Assembly (NCBI RefSeq): GCF_002224485.1
Contig: NZ_CP022463.1
Coordinates: forward strand, 2,338,692 to 2,402,691
Source of the DNA: Sinomonas sp. R1AF57
GTDB taxonomy: Bacteria; Actinomycetota; Actinomycetes; Actinomycetales; Micrococcaceae
Length of the DNA stretch: 64,000 bases
Direction of reading: 5' to 3'
Positions 33,430 through 44,994 of this stretch are shown here, one piece after another. The translations under genes were made by a program, and so were the position numbers. Every line of letters starts with the position of its first letter. Position 1 is the stretch's first letter. The notes under the pieces are model-generated. The model did not search any database. It was not told the DNA's origin and was given only the letters and a program-made list of their open reading frames with translations.

Positions 33430-34377
33430 TCAGGAGGCGAGGCCCTTGTCCTTCAGCCATGCCTTCGCGGCGTCGGCAGGGCTCTGCTTCTGCGCTCCGC
33501 CCACGGCGCGGTTGAGGTTCATGAGGTCCTGCGTCGTGAGCTTCTCCGAGACGGCGTTGAGTGCGTTCTTCGCGGCGTCGGACATCGATGCGTTCCTGAC
33601 GAGCGGCACCACCTGCTGCGCGATGAAGTTGTTCTTCGGATCGTCGAGCACCACGAGGTCGTTGTCCGCGATCGCGGGCGTGGTCGTGTAGATGTCCGCG
33701 ACCTGGACCTGGTCGGACAGGAGTGCCCTGACGGTCAGCGGGCCGCCGCCGTCGCTGAACGGCTCGAGCTTCTTCGGCACGCAGCTGTACTTGTCCTTGA
33801 GTCCCGGCAGGCCGTACGCGCGCTCGGCGAACGTCGCGGGGGCGCCGAGCGTGAGCTCCGAGCAGACCTTGGCCATGTCCTCGATGCTCTTGAGCTGGTA
33901 CTTGGCGGCCGTGGCGCGGGTGACGACCATCGCGTCCTTGTCCTCGGCCTTGGCGGCGTTGAGGACAGCGAGGCCCTCGGGCAGCTTGCCGGGGAGCGCC
34001 TTGGCGATGTCCTCCGCGGTGATCTGGGTGGCGCTCTTGTCCACGTAGAGGAGGAGGTTGCCCGTGTAGTCCGGCACGACGTCGACCGAGCCGTCCTGGA
34101 CCGCCTTGAAGTAGACCTCGCGGGCGCCGATGTTCGGCTTGGTCGTGGCCTGGACACCTGCGGCGTTGAGGGCGCCGGCGTAGACCTCGGCGAGGATCTG
34201 GCTCTCGGTGAAGTCGGCCGACCCGATCACGAGGGCGTTGCCGGACCCTCCGCTCGCACCGCCGGACTGGGTCGACAGCGGGTTGGAGGAGGCACCGCAG
34301 GCGGAGAGCGTGATCGCCAGCGCGGCGCTCGCCGCGAGCGCCGCGAGGGCGCTGCGGCGGGTGGGAGACTTCATCAT
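33430..34377 (-). CDS. opuCC: Osmoprotectant (glycine betaine/choline) ABC importer substrate-binding lipoprotein
   Basis: 315 aa from ATG at 34377 (AAGGA six bases upstream). Lipobox LSAC gives Cys27 as the anchor. The mature protein matches ProX/OpuCC: VIGSADFTESQILAEVYAGAL at the start, GSVDVVPDYTGNLLLYV, and late ADIYTTTPAIADNDLVVLDDPKN. Last gene of a four-gene operon; its start overlaps the upstream permease stop by 4 bp. Confidence 0.93.
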   Translation of the reverse strand: MMKSPTRRSALAALAASAALAITLSACGASSNPLSTQSGGASGGSGNALVIGSADFTESQILAEVYAGALNAAGVQATTKPNIGAREVYFKAVQDGSVDVVPDYTGNLLLYVDKSATQITAEDIAKALPGKLPEGLAVLNAAKAEDKDAMVVTRATAAKYQLKSIEDMAKVCSELTLGAPATFAERAYGLPGLKDKYSCVPKKLEPFSDGGGPLTVRALLSDQVQVADIYTTTPAIADNDLVVLDDPKNNFIAQQVVPLVRNASMSDAAKNALNAVSEKLTTQDLMNLNRAVGGAQKQSPADAAKAWLKDKGLAS

Positions 34378-35126
34378 CGTGTTCCTTCCTCTTCGGCGGC
34401 CACGGGAGGCGCGGCTGCTGCGAGCGTGGCGCGCGACGCCGGGCTGGCGCCGCGCGGGAGGGGTTCGCCCGGGCGGTGCCGGGCTGACAGGGCGCGATGG
34501 AGCGCCCCGAGGGCGAGGTCGACTGCCACCGCAAGCACGGAGACGAGCGCGGATCCGGCGAGCATGCGCGGGTAGTCGGAGAGGGCGAGCCCGTCGAAGA
34601 TGTACCGGCCGAGGCCGCCCAGGTTGATGTAGGCGACGATCGTGGCGGTCGCGACGACCTGGAGGACGGCGGCGCGCAGGCCGCCGAAGATGACCGGCAG
34701 GGCGAGCGGGAGCTCGACCCCGAAGAGGATCTGGTCCTCCCGCATGCCCTGGGCGCGGGCGGCGTCGACGACGGCGCGGTCGACGGCGGCGATGCCGGCC
34801 GAGGCGCCCGCCAGGAGCGGTGGCACGGCGAGGACGACGAGCGCCCAGATGGGCGGCATGAGCCCGGCCCCCGCGAGCAGCACGAACAGCACGAGCAGGC
34901 CCAGGGACGGAATGGCGCGGAGCGCGCCGGCCCCGGCGACCACGGCGACCCGTCCCCTGCCCGTGTGCCCCACCCAGGCCCCTGCCGGAAGGGCGATGGC
35001 AGCGGCGATGCCGACGGCCAGGAGCGTGTAGAGGAGATGCTCCCCCACCCGCGCCGGGATCCCGGTGTCGCCCGCCCAGTGGGAGGGGTCCGGGAGCCAC
35101 GCCCACGTGGCCTCGAGCAGGCTCAT
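34374..35126 (-). CDS. opuCD: Osmoprotectant ABC importer permease
   Basis: 250 aa, six hydrophobic segments with the EAA-type loop VDAARAQGMREDQILFGVELP. It has an unusual 30-residue Pro/Ala-rich cytoplasmic tail. Starts 4 bp within the end of the neighbouring permease, so the operon is tightly coupled. Pairs with the second permease to form the channel. Confidence 0.92.
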   Translation of the reverse strand: MSLLEATWAWLPDPSHWAGDTGIPARVGEHLLYTLLAVGIAAAIALPAGAWVGHTGRGRVAVVAGAGALRAIPSLGLLVLFVLLAGAGLMPPIWALVVLAVPPLLAGASAGIAAVDRAVVDAARAQGMREDQILFGVELPLALPVIFGGLRAAVLQVVATATIVAYINLGGLGRYIFDGLALSDYPRMLAGSALVSVLAVAVDLALGALHRALSARHRPGEPLPRGASPASRATLAAAAPPVAAEEEGTR

Positions 35127-35770
35127 CCGCGCACCGCCGCTGCCCGGTCCCACGGCGCGAGGAGGCGCCCGAGGAGGACCAGGACCAGGTCGAGCGCGAG
35201 CGCGAGGGCGAGGATGGCGATCAGTCCCACGGCGATCTCCTCGGGGAAGTCCCGCTGGAGGCCCTCCGTGAACAGGATGCCGAGATTCGGCATCCCCACG
35301 AGCGCGGCCACGGACACGAGCGAGACGTTGCTCACCGACACGGCACGCAGTCCCGCGACGAGCACCGGCAGCGACAGGGGCAGGTCGACGCGGAGGTACC
35401 GGCTGAGGGGGGTGTGCCCGAGCGCGACGGCCACGTCGCTGAACTGGCCGGCCACGGAGTCCAGGGCGTCGAGGGCCGTGCGCACCAGGAGGGCCACGGC
35501 GTAGACGGTGAGGGCCACGATCACGTTCAGGGGGTCCAGGATCCGGGTCCCGAGGACGACCGGCAGGATGATGAAAAGTGCCAGCGACGGGACGGTGTAC
35601 AGCACCGAGCTCGCGGCGAGCACGACGGCGCGTCCCCGCCTCCGCGCCGCCACGAACCGCGCGAGCGGGAGGGCGACCACGAGGCCGGCCACGAGCGGCA
35701 CCACCGCGAGCAGGAGATGCTGCCCCGCCAAGGACAGGATCCGGTCGGCGTTGGCGAACGCCCACTCCAT
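35123..35770 (-). CDS. opuCB: Osmoprotectant ABC importer permease
   Basis: 215 aa, about six membrane helices (HLLLAVVPLVAGLVVALPLA, VIVALTVYAVALLVRTALDAL), EAA-type loop VAVALGHTPLSRYLRVDLPL, and GMPNLGILFTEG typical of OpuCB. ATG is one base into the stop codon of the ATPase gene (TGATG). Confidence 0.92.
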   Translation of the reverse strand: MEWAFANADRILSLAGQHLLLAVVPLVAGLVVALPLARFVAARRRGRAVVLAASSVLYTVPSLALFIILPVVLGTRILDPLNVIVALTVYAVALLVRTALDALDSVAGQFSDVAVALGHTPLSRYLRVDLPLSLPVLVAGLRAVSVSNVSLVSVAALVGMPNLGILFTEGLQRDFPEEIAVGLIAILALALALDLVLVLLGRLLAPWDRAAAVRG

Positions 35771-36855
35771 CAGGCCTCCCCCGGACTCTCGCCGGCGAGC
35801 GCCGGGGAGGCGGCGCGGGCGGCCGCGAGCACTGCCTCCGGGGCCACCGTCCCCACGAGCCTGCCGGCGGCGTCGACCACCACGCCGCGCCCGGAGGGCG
35901 AGGACAGCGCGGCGTCGAGCGCCGTGCGCAGGCTGTCCCCTTCCCTGTGCAGCGAGCCGCCCGTCACGAGCACCCCCGGCCGGGCCGGGTCGGCCCACCC
36001 GAGCGGGTGCCCGCCGTCGTCCGTCACGACGGCCCACTCGGCAGGCCGCGCGGCCTCGAGACGCGCGGCGGTGACCGACTCGCCTCGCTCGGTCTCGAGG
36101 CCGGCGTCCGGGAAGAAGCCGAGGTGCCTGAACCCGCGGTCACGGCCGATGAACGAGGCCACGAAGTCGTCGGCCGGCTCGCGCAGGAGCGCCTCGGGCG
36201 TGGCGTACTGGGCGAGCCGGCCGCCCTGGGCGAAGACGGCGATCCGGTCGCCGAGCATGACCGCCTCGTCGATGTCATGGGTCACGAACAGGATGGTCTT
36301 CCCGAGCTCGCGCTGGAGGCCGAGGAGCTCGCGCTGGAGGTCGTGGCGCACGAGCGGGTCGACGGCGCTGAACGGCTCGTCCATGAGGAGCACGGGCGGG
36401 TCCGCGGCGAGCGCCCGCGCGACGCCGACGCGCTGCTGCTGGCCGCCGGAGAGCTGGGCGGGCCAGCGGGAGGCGGCGTCCGCCGGAAGGCCCACGAGTT
36501 CGAGCAGCTCGAGCGCCCGGGCCCGCGACTCCTGGCGGGATACCCCGTTGAGGCGCGGGACGGTGGCGATGTTGTCCGCGACGGTCCTGTGGGGAAGGAG
36601 CCCGGCGGACTGCATGACGTACCCGAGCGAGCGCCGGAGCGCCGGCGCCGGCCCGTCCCCGACGTCGCGCCCGTCCAGGAGGACTGTTCCCTCGGTGGGA
36701 GTCACCATGCGGTTGACCATGCGCAGCGAGGTCGTCTTGCCGCACCCCGACGGTCCCACGAACACGGTGATCCCGCCCCGGTCCACGCTCAGGTTCAGGC
36801 GGTCGACCGCGGTCCGGTCGCCGTACCGCTTGGACACCTCGCGGAACTCGATCAT
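35770..36855 (-). CDS. opuCA: Osmoprotectant ABC importer ATP-binding protein with CBS domain
   Basis: 361 aa from ATG at 36855 (MIEFREVSKRYGD); an upstream ATG adds six residues. Walker A GPSGCGKTT, Q-loop VMQSAGLLPH, signature LSGGQQQR, Walker B VLLMDEPF. The C-terminal ~100 residues form a CBS pair (DDGGHPLGW, GRGVVVDAAGRLVGTV), which in OpuA/OpuC senses ionic strength or nucleotides. First gene of the operon. Confidence 0.94.
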   Translation of the reverse strand: MIEFREVSKRYGDRTAVDRLNLSVDRGGITVFVGPSGCGKTTSLRMVNRMVTPTEGTVLLDGRDVGDGPAPALRRSLGYVMQSAGLLPHRTVADNIATVPRLNGVSRQESRARALELLELVGLPADAASRWPAQLSGGQQQRVGVARALAADPPVLLMDEPFSAVDPLVRHDLQRELLGLQRELGKTILFVTHDIDEAVMLGDRIAVFAQGGRLAQYATPEALLREPADDFVASFIGRDRGFRHLGFFPDAGLETERGESVTAARLEAARPAEWAVVTDDGGHPLGWADPARPGVLVTGGSLHREGDSLRTALDAALSSPSGRGVVVDAAGRLVGTVAPEAVLAAARAASPALAGESPGEA

Positions 36856-36965
36856 GGGCTCTGGCACGTGCACCTCGATTGTGTGGAACGCGTTCGGGTG
36901 ATGCTCCGGTCAATGCACCGCGCCCCGCTGCCGGAGCGCGCTGGTGCGAGCCTATCAGCGGCGGC

Positions 36966-37874
36966 TCACGCCGGGTGGGAGCGGGCTGCGAGCTCGATGG
37001 TGCCGAAGATCGGGTCGCGGTCCAGGATCCGCACGTCCTCGATGCCCTCCTGTGCCAGGGCGGCACGGAACCCGTCCTGGAGCCGGCGCACGTGCATGCC
37101 GAGGCCGCTGCCCAGGATCACGGGACCGTCGATGCCGAGCTGGCGGGCCACCTGGGCGGCCATGCGGGCGAGGTCGTGGGCGGCCTGGTCCACGAGGAAC
37201 CTTGCGCCGGCGTGGCCGGCGTCCGCGGCCTCCGTGACGACCCGCGAACGCTGCGCCCAGTAGCGCCGGCCCGTCTCCGGGTCGTGGAAGTGGGCGATGA
37301 GCTGGCTCGGCTCGGACAGCCCCGTGCCGTCGAGGAGGGCCTGCGTGAGCTCGTCCGGGGCGAAGCCGAGGTTCATCCGGTGCAGCGAGTACCGCACCGC
37401 TTCCCGGACGAGCCAGTAGCCGCTCCCCTCGTCGCCGAGCAGGTACCCCCACCCGCCCGCGCGGGCCTCGTCGCCGTCGGCATTGGTGCCCCACGCTGCC
37501 GATCCCGTCCCGGCGATGACCGCGACCCCGCTGCGGGCCCGGCCGGCGGCGAGCAGGAGGCGCGAGTCGTGGACGACCGTGACGTGGGCGCGGGGTGCGT
37601 GGGGGCGGATGAGCGCGGCGAGGGCTTCCGCATCCGCGTCGGTGTCGATGCCTCCGGAGCCGGCGAAGACACGGGCGGCCTCGCCGGCGTCGAGCGCCGC
37701 GAACAGCTCCGCGAGGTTCGTCGCCGCCGTCTCCCGGCTCACGTTCTGGACGTTGGCGCTGCCGACCTCGCGATCGGCCACGACCTCGCCGTCGACCACG
37801 GCGATGCCGCGGGTCTTGGTGCCGCCGATGTCGAGCCCGACCATCAGGCCGGCTGGGGCATTCTGGGTGCTCAC
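36966..37874 (-). CDS. BadF/BadG/BcrA/BcrD-type ATPase, N-acetylglucosamine-kinase-like
   Basis: 302 aa from GTG at 37874, six bases after TACGCT (leaderless). Actin-like ATPase fold: phosphate-1 loop GLDIGGTKTRGI, VVHDSRLLLAAG, phosphate-2 loop VIAGTGSAAWG, GGWGYLLGDEGSGYWL and adenosine loop VILGSGLGM. GGWGYLLGDEGSG is characteristic of N-acetylglucosamine kinases of this family. Sugar identity is inferred from the family only. Confidence 0.85.
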   Translation of the reverse strand: MSTQNAPAGLMVGLDIGGTKTRGIAVVDGEVVADREVGSANVQNVSRETAATNLAELFAALDAGEAARVFAGSGGIDTDADAEALAALIRPHAPRAHVTVVHDSRLLLAAGRARSGVAVIAGTGSAAWGTNADGDEARAGGWGYLLGDEGSGYWLVREAVRYSLHRMNLGFAPDELTQALLDGTGLSEPSQLIAHFHDPETGRRYWAQRSRVVTEAADAGHAGARFLVDQAAHDLARMAAQVARQLGIDGPVILGSGLGMHVRRLQDGFRAALAQEGIEDVRILDRDPIFGTIELAARSHPA

Positions 37875-37948
37875 CCGCCTAGCGTACTGACGTGCCCGCC
37901 GCACCGTCCCCGCGCGGCCCCGAGCCCACGAGGCCTAGGGTGGTGGCC

Positions 37949-38962
37949 ATGAGTGCGATCCTGCCTGAGGACCTGTTCGGATCCGGCGTCGTGGCGGCGC
38001 CCATGGCCGGTGGGCCGAGCCGCCCCGAGCTCGCTGCCGCCGTCGGGCGTGCGGGGGACCTCGGCTTCCTCGGCGGCGGCTACAAGTCCCCCGCCGCCCT
38101 CGCCGCGGAGCTGGACGCCATGGACCCGTCCCTGCCCTTCGGCGTGAACCTCTTCGTTCCGGGCGCCGCGCTGGTCGACCGCGACGCCGTGCTCGCGTAC
38201 CGCGAGCGGCTGCTCCCGGAGGCGGCGGCCGTGGGCGCCGAGGTGCCCGAGCCGCGGTGGGAGGACGACGACGCGTACCCGGCCAAGCTCGAGCTCCTCC
38301 TGGCGCGCACCCCCGCAGCCGTGTCGTTCACGTTCGGCACGCCGCGGCCGGACGCGGTCGCCGCCCTGAGGAAGGCCGGGGCGTTCGTGCTCCAGACCGT
38401 GACGTCCCCCGAGGAGGCGACCGTGGCCGCGGAGCTGGGAGTCGACGCACTCGTCGTCCAGCACCCGGACGCCGGCGGCCACTCGGGGGCATTCCTGGAC
38501 CTGCCGCCGTTCGCGGGCACGCTGCCCGAGCTCGTCGCGGCGGTGCGCGCCGCCGTCGTGCTCCCCCTCGTCGCCGCCGGCGGCATCGGCACGCACGACG
38601 ACGCCGCCGCCGCCCGCGCCGCGGGCGCCTCCGCCCTCCAGCTCGGGACGGCCTTCCTGCGCACGCCGGAGGCCGGCACCAATCCGGTGCTCCGCGCCGC
38701 GCTGGCGGACCCGCGGTTCGAGCGGACCGCTCCGACGCGCGCGTTCTCCGGCAAGTGGGCGCGTGGGCTCGAGAACGGCTTCATGCGCAGGTTCCCGGAC
38801 GCCCCCGAGGCATACCCGGTCATCCACCACCTCACCGGGCCCCTGCGTGCGGCGTCGGTCGCCGCCGGCAGTCCGGAGCGGACGAACCTGTGGGCCGGTG
38901 CGGGCTGGCGCGGGGCACGCGAGGAGGCCGCCGCGGACGTCGTGGCCCGGTTCGCCGCCTGA
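37949..38962 (+). CDS. Nitronate monooxygenase (FMN-dependent, NPD family)
   Basis: 337 aa; ATG at 37949, seven bases after TAGGGT. TIM-barrel: N-terminal VVAAPMAGGPSRPEL, FMN-binding QHPDAGGHSGAF and VAAGGIGTHDDAAAARAAGA, then LQLGTAFLRTPEAG. Oxidises nitronates such as propionate 3-nitronate. The active-site His in GGHSG is present. Confidence 0.9.
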   Translation: MSAILPEDLFGSGVVAAPMAGGPSRPELAAAVGRAGDLGFLGGGYKSPAALAAELDAMDPSLPFGVNLFVPGAALVDRDAVLAYRERLLPEAAAVGAEVPEPRWEDDDAYPAKLELLLARTPAAVSFTFGTPRPDAVAALRKAGAFVLQTVTSPEEATVAAELGVDALVVQHPDAGGHSGAFLDLPPFAGTLPELVAAVRAAVVLPLVAAGGIGTHDDAAAARAAGASALQLGTAFLRTPEAGTNPVLRAALADPRFERTAPTRAFSGKWARGLENGFMRRFPDAPEAYPVIHHLTGPLRAASVAAGSPERTNLWAGAGWRGAREEAAADVVARFAA

Positions 38963-39015
38963 CATTCGGGCCGCCGCGGGTCCCCTCAGGCAGGATGCCG
39001 TCCTAGGCTGGGCAC

Positions 39016-39846
39016 ATGACTACTGCCCCGCTCGTCCAGCTGGCCTCCGGTCACTCCATCCCGCAGATCGGCCTCGGCACCTGGCCCCTCGACGACGCCC
39101 AGGCGGCGGACGTCGTCGCGAAGGCGCTCGACCTCGGATACCGGCACATCGACACCGCCGAGAACTACGGCAATGAGGCCGGCGTGGGCGAGGGGCTGCG
39201 CCGCTCCGGGCTGGCGCGCGGGGACGTCTTCATCACGACCAAGTTCAACCGCGAGTGGCACAGCGTCGACGGCGTGCACACCGCCTGGGAGAACGCCGTG
39301 CGCCGGCTCGGGGTCGAGTACCTCGACCTGTTCCTCATCCACTGGCCGAATCCCGCCCAGGACACGTACCTGGCGGCATGGGAGGGCCTGATCAAGCTCC
39401 GGGCCGAGGGCAAGGTCCGCTCGATCGGCGTCTCGAACTTCTTCCCGGACCACTCAGCGCGGCTCATCGACGCGACCGGGGTGGCGCCCGATGTGGACCA
39501 GCTCCAGATCAGCCCGTACTGGGTCAAGGACGCCATGCGCGCGTTCAACATCGGCCACGGTACGGTCACCGAGTCCTACACGCCGATCGGCAGGGGCAAG
39601 GAGCTGCTCGCCGAGCCTGCGGTCGTCGCGGCGGCCGAGGCCCACGGCGTGACGCCGGGCCAAGCGGTCCTCCGCTGGCACACCCAGCAGGGCCTTGTGG
39701 CAATCCCCAAGTCCTCCCACCCCGAGCGGCTGGCCCAGAACCTGGACGTGTTCGGGTTCGACCTCACGGCCGAGGAGATCGCGGCGTTCAACGCGCTAGA
39801 CGGCACGGGGCCCGAGGCCGCGGACCCGGAGTCCTTCGGCCACTGA
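39016..39846 (+). CDS. Aldo/keto reductase (2,5-diketo-gluconate reductase-like)
   Basis: 276 aa. NADPH-dependent carbonyl reductase. Catalytic tetrad visible: Asp and Tyr in HIDTAENYGNE, Lys in TTKFNRE, His in LFLIHWPNP. SIGVSNF and GLVAIPKSSHPERLAQN bind the cofactor. ATG six bases after TAGGCT. Substrate unknown. Confidence 0.92.
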   Translation: MTTAPLVQLASGHSIPQIGLGTWPLDDAQAADVVAKALDLGYRHIDTAENYGNEAGVGEGLRRSGLARGDVFITTKFNREWHSVDGVHTAWENAVRRLGVEYLDLFLIHWPNPAQDTYLAAWEGLIKLRAEGKVRSIGVSNFFPDHSARLIDATGVAPDVDQLQISPYWVKDAMRAFNIGHGTVTESYTPIGRGKELLAEPAVVAAAEAHGVTPGQAVLRWHTQQGLVAIPKSSHPERLAQNLDVFGFDLTAEEIAAFNALDGTGPEAADPESFGH

Positions 39847-39856
39847 CCCCGCCGCG

Positions 39857-40840
39857 CTAACGGCCGAAGGCGTCGGCGAGCAGCCCGGCGTCAAGGCCGA
39901 GGACGTGGTCGCGGAACATCCTCACCTGCGGCGGTTCCCCCACGACCCGGGGCCACACGAGGCCGATCTCGCGGTAGGCGCCCTCGTCCTCGAGGGCGAG
40001 CTCGGCCCAGCCGAGCCCGCTCCCGTGGCGCACCGATCCATAGACGGCGCCGTGCCCGCCGCTCGACGGCGGCACGAGGGCCACGCCGAGCCCCGCGGAC
40101 ACAAGCCCGAGGAGGGTGCGCGAGTCCTGCCCGGAGAAGGCGATGTCGGGCTTGAAGCCGGCCTCGCGTCCGAGGCGGTCGAGGATGCTGCGCATGCCGA
40201 AGCCGCGTTCGAGCGCCACGAACGGCTCCCCGGCGACCTCGGCCATCCTGACCGAGCGCCGCTCGGCGAGCCGGTGTCCCGCGGGGACGGCGAGCCGGAC
40301 GGGCTGCACGTGGAGGGTCGCGCTGTCGATGTCCCGCGTCGGCTCCGGCCGGGGCGAGACGATCGAGAGGTCCACACGCCCCTCGGCCAGCGCGTCGAGG
40401 CAGTGCTGCCGCGAGCCCTGGACGAGTTCGAAGCGCACATCCGGATGCCGCGCCCGGAAGCCGCTGACGAACACCGGTACCGCCGACTCGCCGAATGTCA
40501 TCTGGAAGCTCAGCCGCACCACGCCGCGGGCCTGCAGCTGCCGTTCGTGGAGGGCGTCGAGGCCGTGCTGCAGCTCCTGGAGCGCGGTGCGCACCGCGGG
40601 GAGGAGCTGTTCGGCGGCCGGCGTCAGCCGGATGCCTCGGCCGTCCTTCCGCACCAGCTCCACGCCCACGACGGCGGCGGCACGCGTGAGCGCCCGGCTC
40701 ACCGTCGGCTGGGGCACGCCGAGCAGCTCCGCGGCTGCGGTGACATGGCGCGTCTGCCCGACGGCGTCGAGGACCGGCAGCAGCGGCAGGAGGCGCGCGA
40801 GCTCCCCGTGGAGGGGCGCGGGCGGGCGAACGGGCTCCAC
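39857..40840 (-). CDS. LysR-family transcriptional regulator
   Basis: 327 aa from a GTG at 40840 with a purine-rich GGAGGGAAG upstream; an ATG at 40903 would place the start inside the intergenic operator. Winged helix: FDAV-like LLPVLDAVGQTRHVTAAAELLGVPQPTVSRAL, RLTPAAEQLLP. The effector domain follows (VRFELVQGSRQHCLDALAEGRVDLSI). Divergent from the MFS gene, which it probably controls, like ynfL/ynfM of E. coli. Confidence 0.9.
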   Translation of the reverse strand: MEPVRPPAPLHGELARLLPLLPVLDAVGQTRHVTAAAELLGVPQPTVSRALTRAAAVVGVELVRKDGRGIRLTPAAEQLLPAVRTALQELQHGLDALHERQLQARGVVRLSFQMTFGESAVPVFVSGFRARHPDVRFELVQGSRQHCLDALAEGRVDLSIVSPRPEPTRDIDSATLHVQPVRLAVPAGHRLAERRSVRMAEVAGEPFVALERGFGMRSILDRLGREAGFKPDIAFSGQDSRTLLGLVSAGLGVALVPPSSGGHGAVYGSVRHGSGLGWAELALEDEGAYREIGLVWPRVVGEPPQVRMFRDHVLGLDAGLLADAFGR

Positions 40841-40885
40841 GGCAGCTTCCCTCCGGCTGGACCGTACGCGATAACCATGCACGGT

Positions 40886-40913
40886 TGGTATACGTTGTTG
40901 CAATCAGTGTATT
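40886..40913. promoter_or_regulatory. Candidate LysR operator/promoter between regulator and MFS gene
   Basis: AT-rich patch in the 109-bp divergent gap. ATAC (40890-40893) and GTAT (40909-40912) form an inverted repeat spaced by 15 bp, with a further palindromic GTATAC at 40888. LysR proteins typically bind such ATAC/GTAT half-sites. The MFS gene itself has TAGGCT seven bases before its ATG. Confidence 0.5.
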
Positions 40914-40949
40914 GGACGCATGCATCCCGCCGTTCCTAGGCTGGAGTGC

Positions 40950-42191
40950 ATGAGTTCAGCGCCCCGCACAGCACCGGCAGCAGCCCGCTGGGACGGCCAC
41001 CCCAAGGGAAGCCCTGGCTATCGCCGGCTCATCGCCGCCCTCGCCTGCGCCGGAGTCGCGACCTTCGCGCAGCTGTACTCGACCCAGGCCCTCCTGCCCC
41101 GGCTCTCCGCCGACCTCTCCGTGGACCCGGCGCGGGCGGCCCTCACGGTCTCCCTCGCCACCATCGGGCTCGCGGTGGCCGTGCTCCCGTGGTCGTTCGT
41201 CGCAGACCGGATCGGACGCGTCGCGGCCATGCGCGCCGGGATCCTCGCGGCGACCGTGATGGGCCTTGCCGGCCCGCTCGCCCCGACCTTCGATGCGCTC
41301 CTGACGCTGCGGTTCCTCGAGGGCGCCGCCCTCGGCTCGGTGCCCGCGATCGCCGTCGCGTACCTGAGCGAGGAGGTGAGCCGCCGTCACGCCGCGATGG
41401 CCGCCGGAACGTACATCGCCGGCACGACCGTGGGCGGGCTAGCGGGCCGCCTCGTCGCCGGCCCGCTCGCCGATGTCCTCGGCTGGCGCCTCGCGGTGCT
41501 GGCCGTCTCGGTGCTCGGCGCCGGGGCCGCCGTCGCCTTCATCGCCCTCGCTCCGACGTCCCGCGGCTTCTCCCCGGCGCCTCGGGCTCCGGGCGGACTG
41601 CGGGGCGCGGCGGGCGCGGTGGCCCGGAGGCTGGGCGCCCAGCTCCGGAGCGGCCGACTCGTCATGCTCTACACTCAGGCGTTCCTGCTCATGGGGTCGT
41701 TCGTGGCCGTGTACAACTACCTCGGGTTCCGCCTTGAGGCCGCGCCCTTCTGGCTCCCCGCGAGCCTTGCGAGCCTCGCCTTCCTCGCCTACCTCTCCGG
41801 CACGTTCAGCTCCGGGTACGCCGCCCGGCTGAGCCTGCGCTTCGGGCGGCGGACCGTGGTGGTCGCGAGCACGGTCGCGATGGCGGCGGGCGCCGTCGTC
41901 ATGCTCGCCGACTGGCTGCCCGTGGTCCTGGCCGGGCTCCTGGTCTTCACGGCGGGCTTCTTCGCCGCGCACGGCATCGCGTCGGGGTGGACCGGGGCGA
42001 TCGCCGCGTCGGGCAGGGCGCAGGCGGCCTCGCTGTACAACCTGGGCTACTACGGTGGCTCGAGCGTGCTGGGCTGGGCGGGCGGCCTCGTGTTCCACGT
42101 GTGGGGCTGGGGCGCGCTCGCGCTCTCGGTCGCGGCGGTCGCCCTCACGACGGCGGGCGCGTCCTGGGCTGTGCACCACTCCGAGCGCTGA
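40950..42191 (+). CDS. MFS transporter (YnfM-like drug/arabinose efflux type)
   Basis: 413 aa, twelve membrane helices. ATG at 40950 lies seven bases after TAGGCT. Loop 2-3 signature VADRIGRVAAMRAG, then RFLEGAALGSVPAIAVAYLSEEV; second half SLRFGRRTVVVAS and FFAAHGIASGWTGA...ASLYNLGYYGGSSVLGW, which resembles YnfM. Probably exports a small organic compound under control of the divergent LysR protein. Confidence 0.88.
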   Translation: MSSAPRTAPAAARWDGHPKGSPGYRRLIAALACAGVATFAQLYSTQALLPRLSADLSVDPARAALTVSLATIGLAVAVLPWSFVADRIGRVAAMRAGILAATVMGLAGPLAPTFDALLTLRFLEGAALGSVPAIAVAYLSEEVSRRHAAMAAGTYIAGTTVGGLAGRLVAGPLADVLGWRLAVLAVSVLGAGAAVAFIALAPTSRGFSPAPRAPGGLRGAAGAVARRLGAQLRSGRLVMLYTQAFLLMGSFVAVYNYLGFRLEAAPFWLPASLASLAFLAYLSGTFSSGYAARLSLRFGRRTVVVASTVAMAAGAVVMLADWLPVVLAGLLVFTAGFFAAHGIASGWTGAIAASGRAQAASLYNLGYYGGSSVLGWAGGLVFHVWGWGALALSVAAVALTTAGASWAVHHSER

Positions 42192-42261
42192 CCCGCCGGG
42201 ACGCCAGGGCGTGACCCCGCTCGCATATCATGGGGGTCGCGCCCCTTCAGGAGGAGACCCC

Positions 42262-42777
42262 TTGACGACTCCGAGCACGTCCCGACCCCCGACCGCCGCG
42301 GCCCATGCGCCGGGCGGCGAACTGCTCGACGAGGTGGACCGGCGGATCCTGGCGGCTCTGGTCGAGGACGCGCGCATCACGAACAAGCAGCTCGCCGAGC
42401 GGGTGGGGATCGCGCCGTCGACCGCGCTGATGCGCACCCGGGCCCTGTCCGAGCGCGGCATCATCACGGGCTTCGAGGCCAAGGTGGACCTGGCCGCCGT
42501 GGGCCGCAGCGTGCAGGCGCTCATCTCCGTGCGGCTCCGGGCCCACGACCGGGATCAGATCGACTCCTTCACGTCCCGCGTGCCGCACCTGCCGGGCGTC
42601 CTCGCGACCTTCCACACCTCGGGCGCGGTGGACTACCTCCTTCACATCGCGGTGGGCAGCACGGAGGAACTGCGTGACTGGGTCCTCGACAACCTCACGA
42701 CCGATCCCGTGGTGGGCCACACCGAGACCACGCTCGTCTTCGAGCAGATCCCGGGTCGCGGGCCGCTGCCGGAGTAG
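42262..42777 (+). CDS. Lrp/AsnC-family transcriptional regulator
   Basis: 171 aa from TTG at 42262, preceded by CAGGAGGAGA eight bases upstream; no ATG or GTG fits as well. Helix-turn-helix at about 25-75 (LDEVDRRILAALVEDARITNKQLAERVGIAPSTALMRTRALSERGII is the region), then the RAM ligand domain (AHDRDQIDSF...AVDYLLHIAVGS). Lies between the MFS and corA genes; target unknown. Confidence 0.9.
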   Translation: MTTPSTSRPPTAAAHAPGGELLDEVDRRILAALVEDARITNKQLAERVGIAPSTALMRTRALSERGIITGFEAKVDLAAVGRSVQALISVRLRAHDRDQIDSFTSRVPHLPGVLATFHTSGAVDYLLHIAVGSTEELRDWVLDNLTTDPVVGHTETTLVFEQIPGRGPLPE

Positions 42778-42798
42778 GCCCGAGGACATAATGGCCCA

Positions 42799-44893
<2,095 letters not shown>

Positions 44894-44935
44894 ACACCGG
44901 CGCGGGAGCGGACCCGGCGAAGACATCGGGACAGC

Positions 44936-44972
44936 AGAAAGGGCCCCAGCCGTACAGGCTGGGGCCCTTTCT
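44936..44972. terminator. Strong bidirectional terminator after mdh and the tRNA gene
   Basis: Perfect 16-bp arms (AGAAAGGGCCCCAGCC at 44936-44951, its complement at 44957-44972), 5-nt loop, with T-run at the 3' side (CCCTTTCT) and A-run at the 5' side. It can stop mdh transcription rightward and the tRNA leftward. Confidence 0.92.
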
Positions 44973-44994
44973 GTGCGCCTTCTGCGGGCAGCTG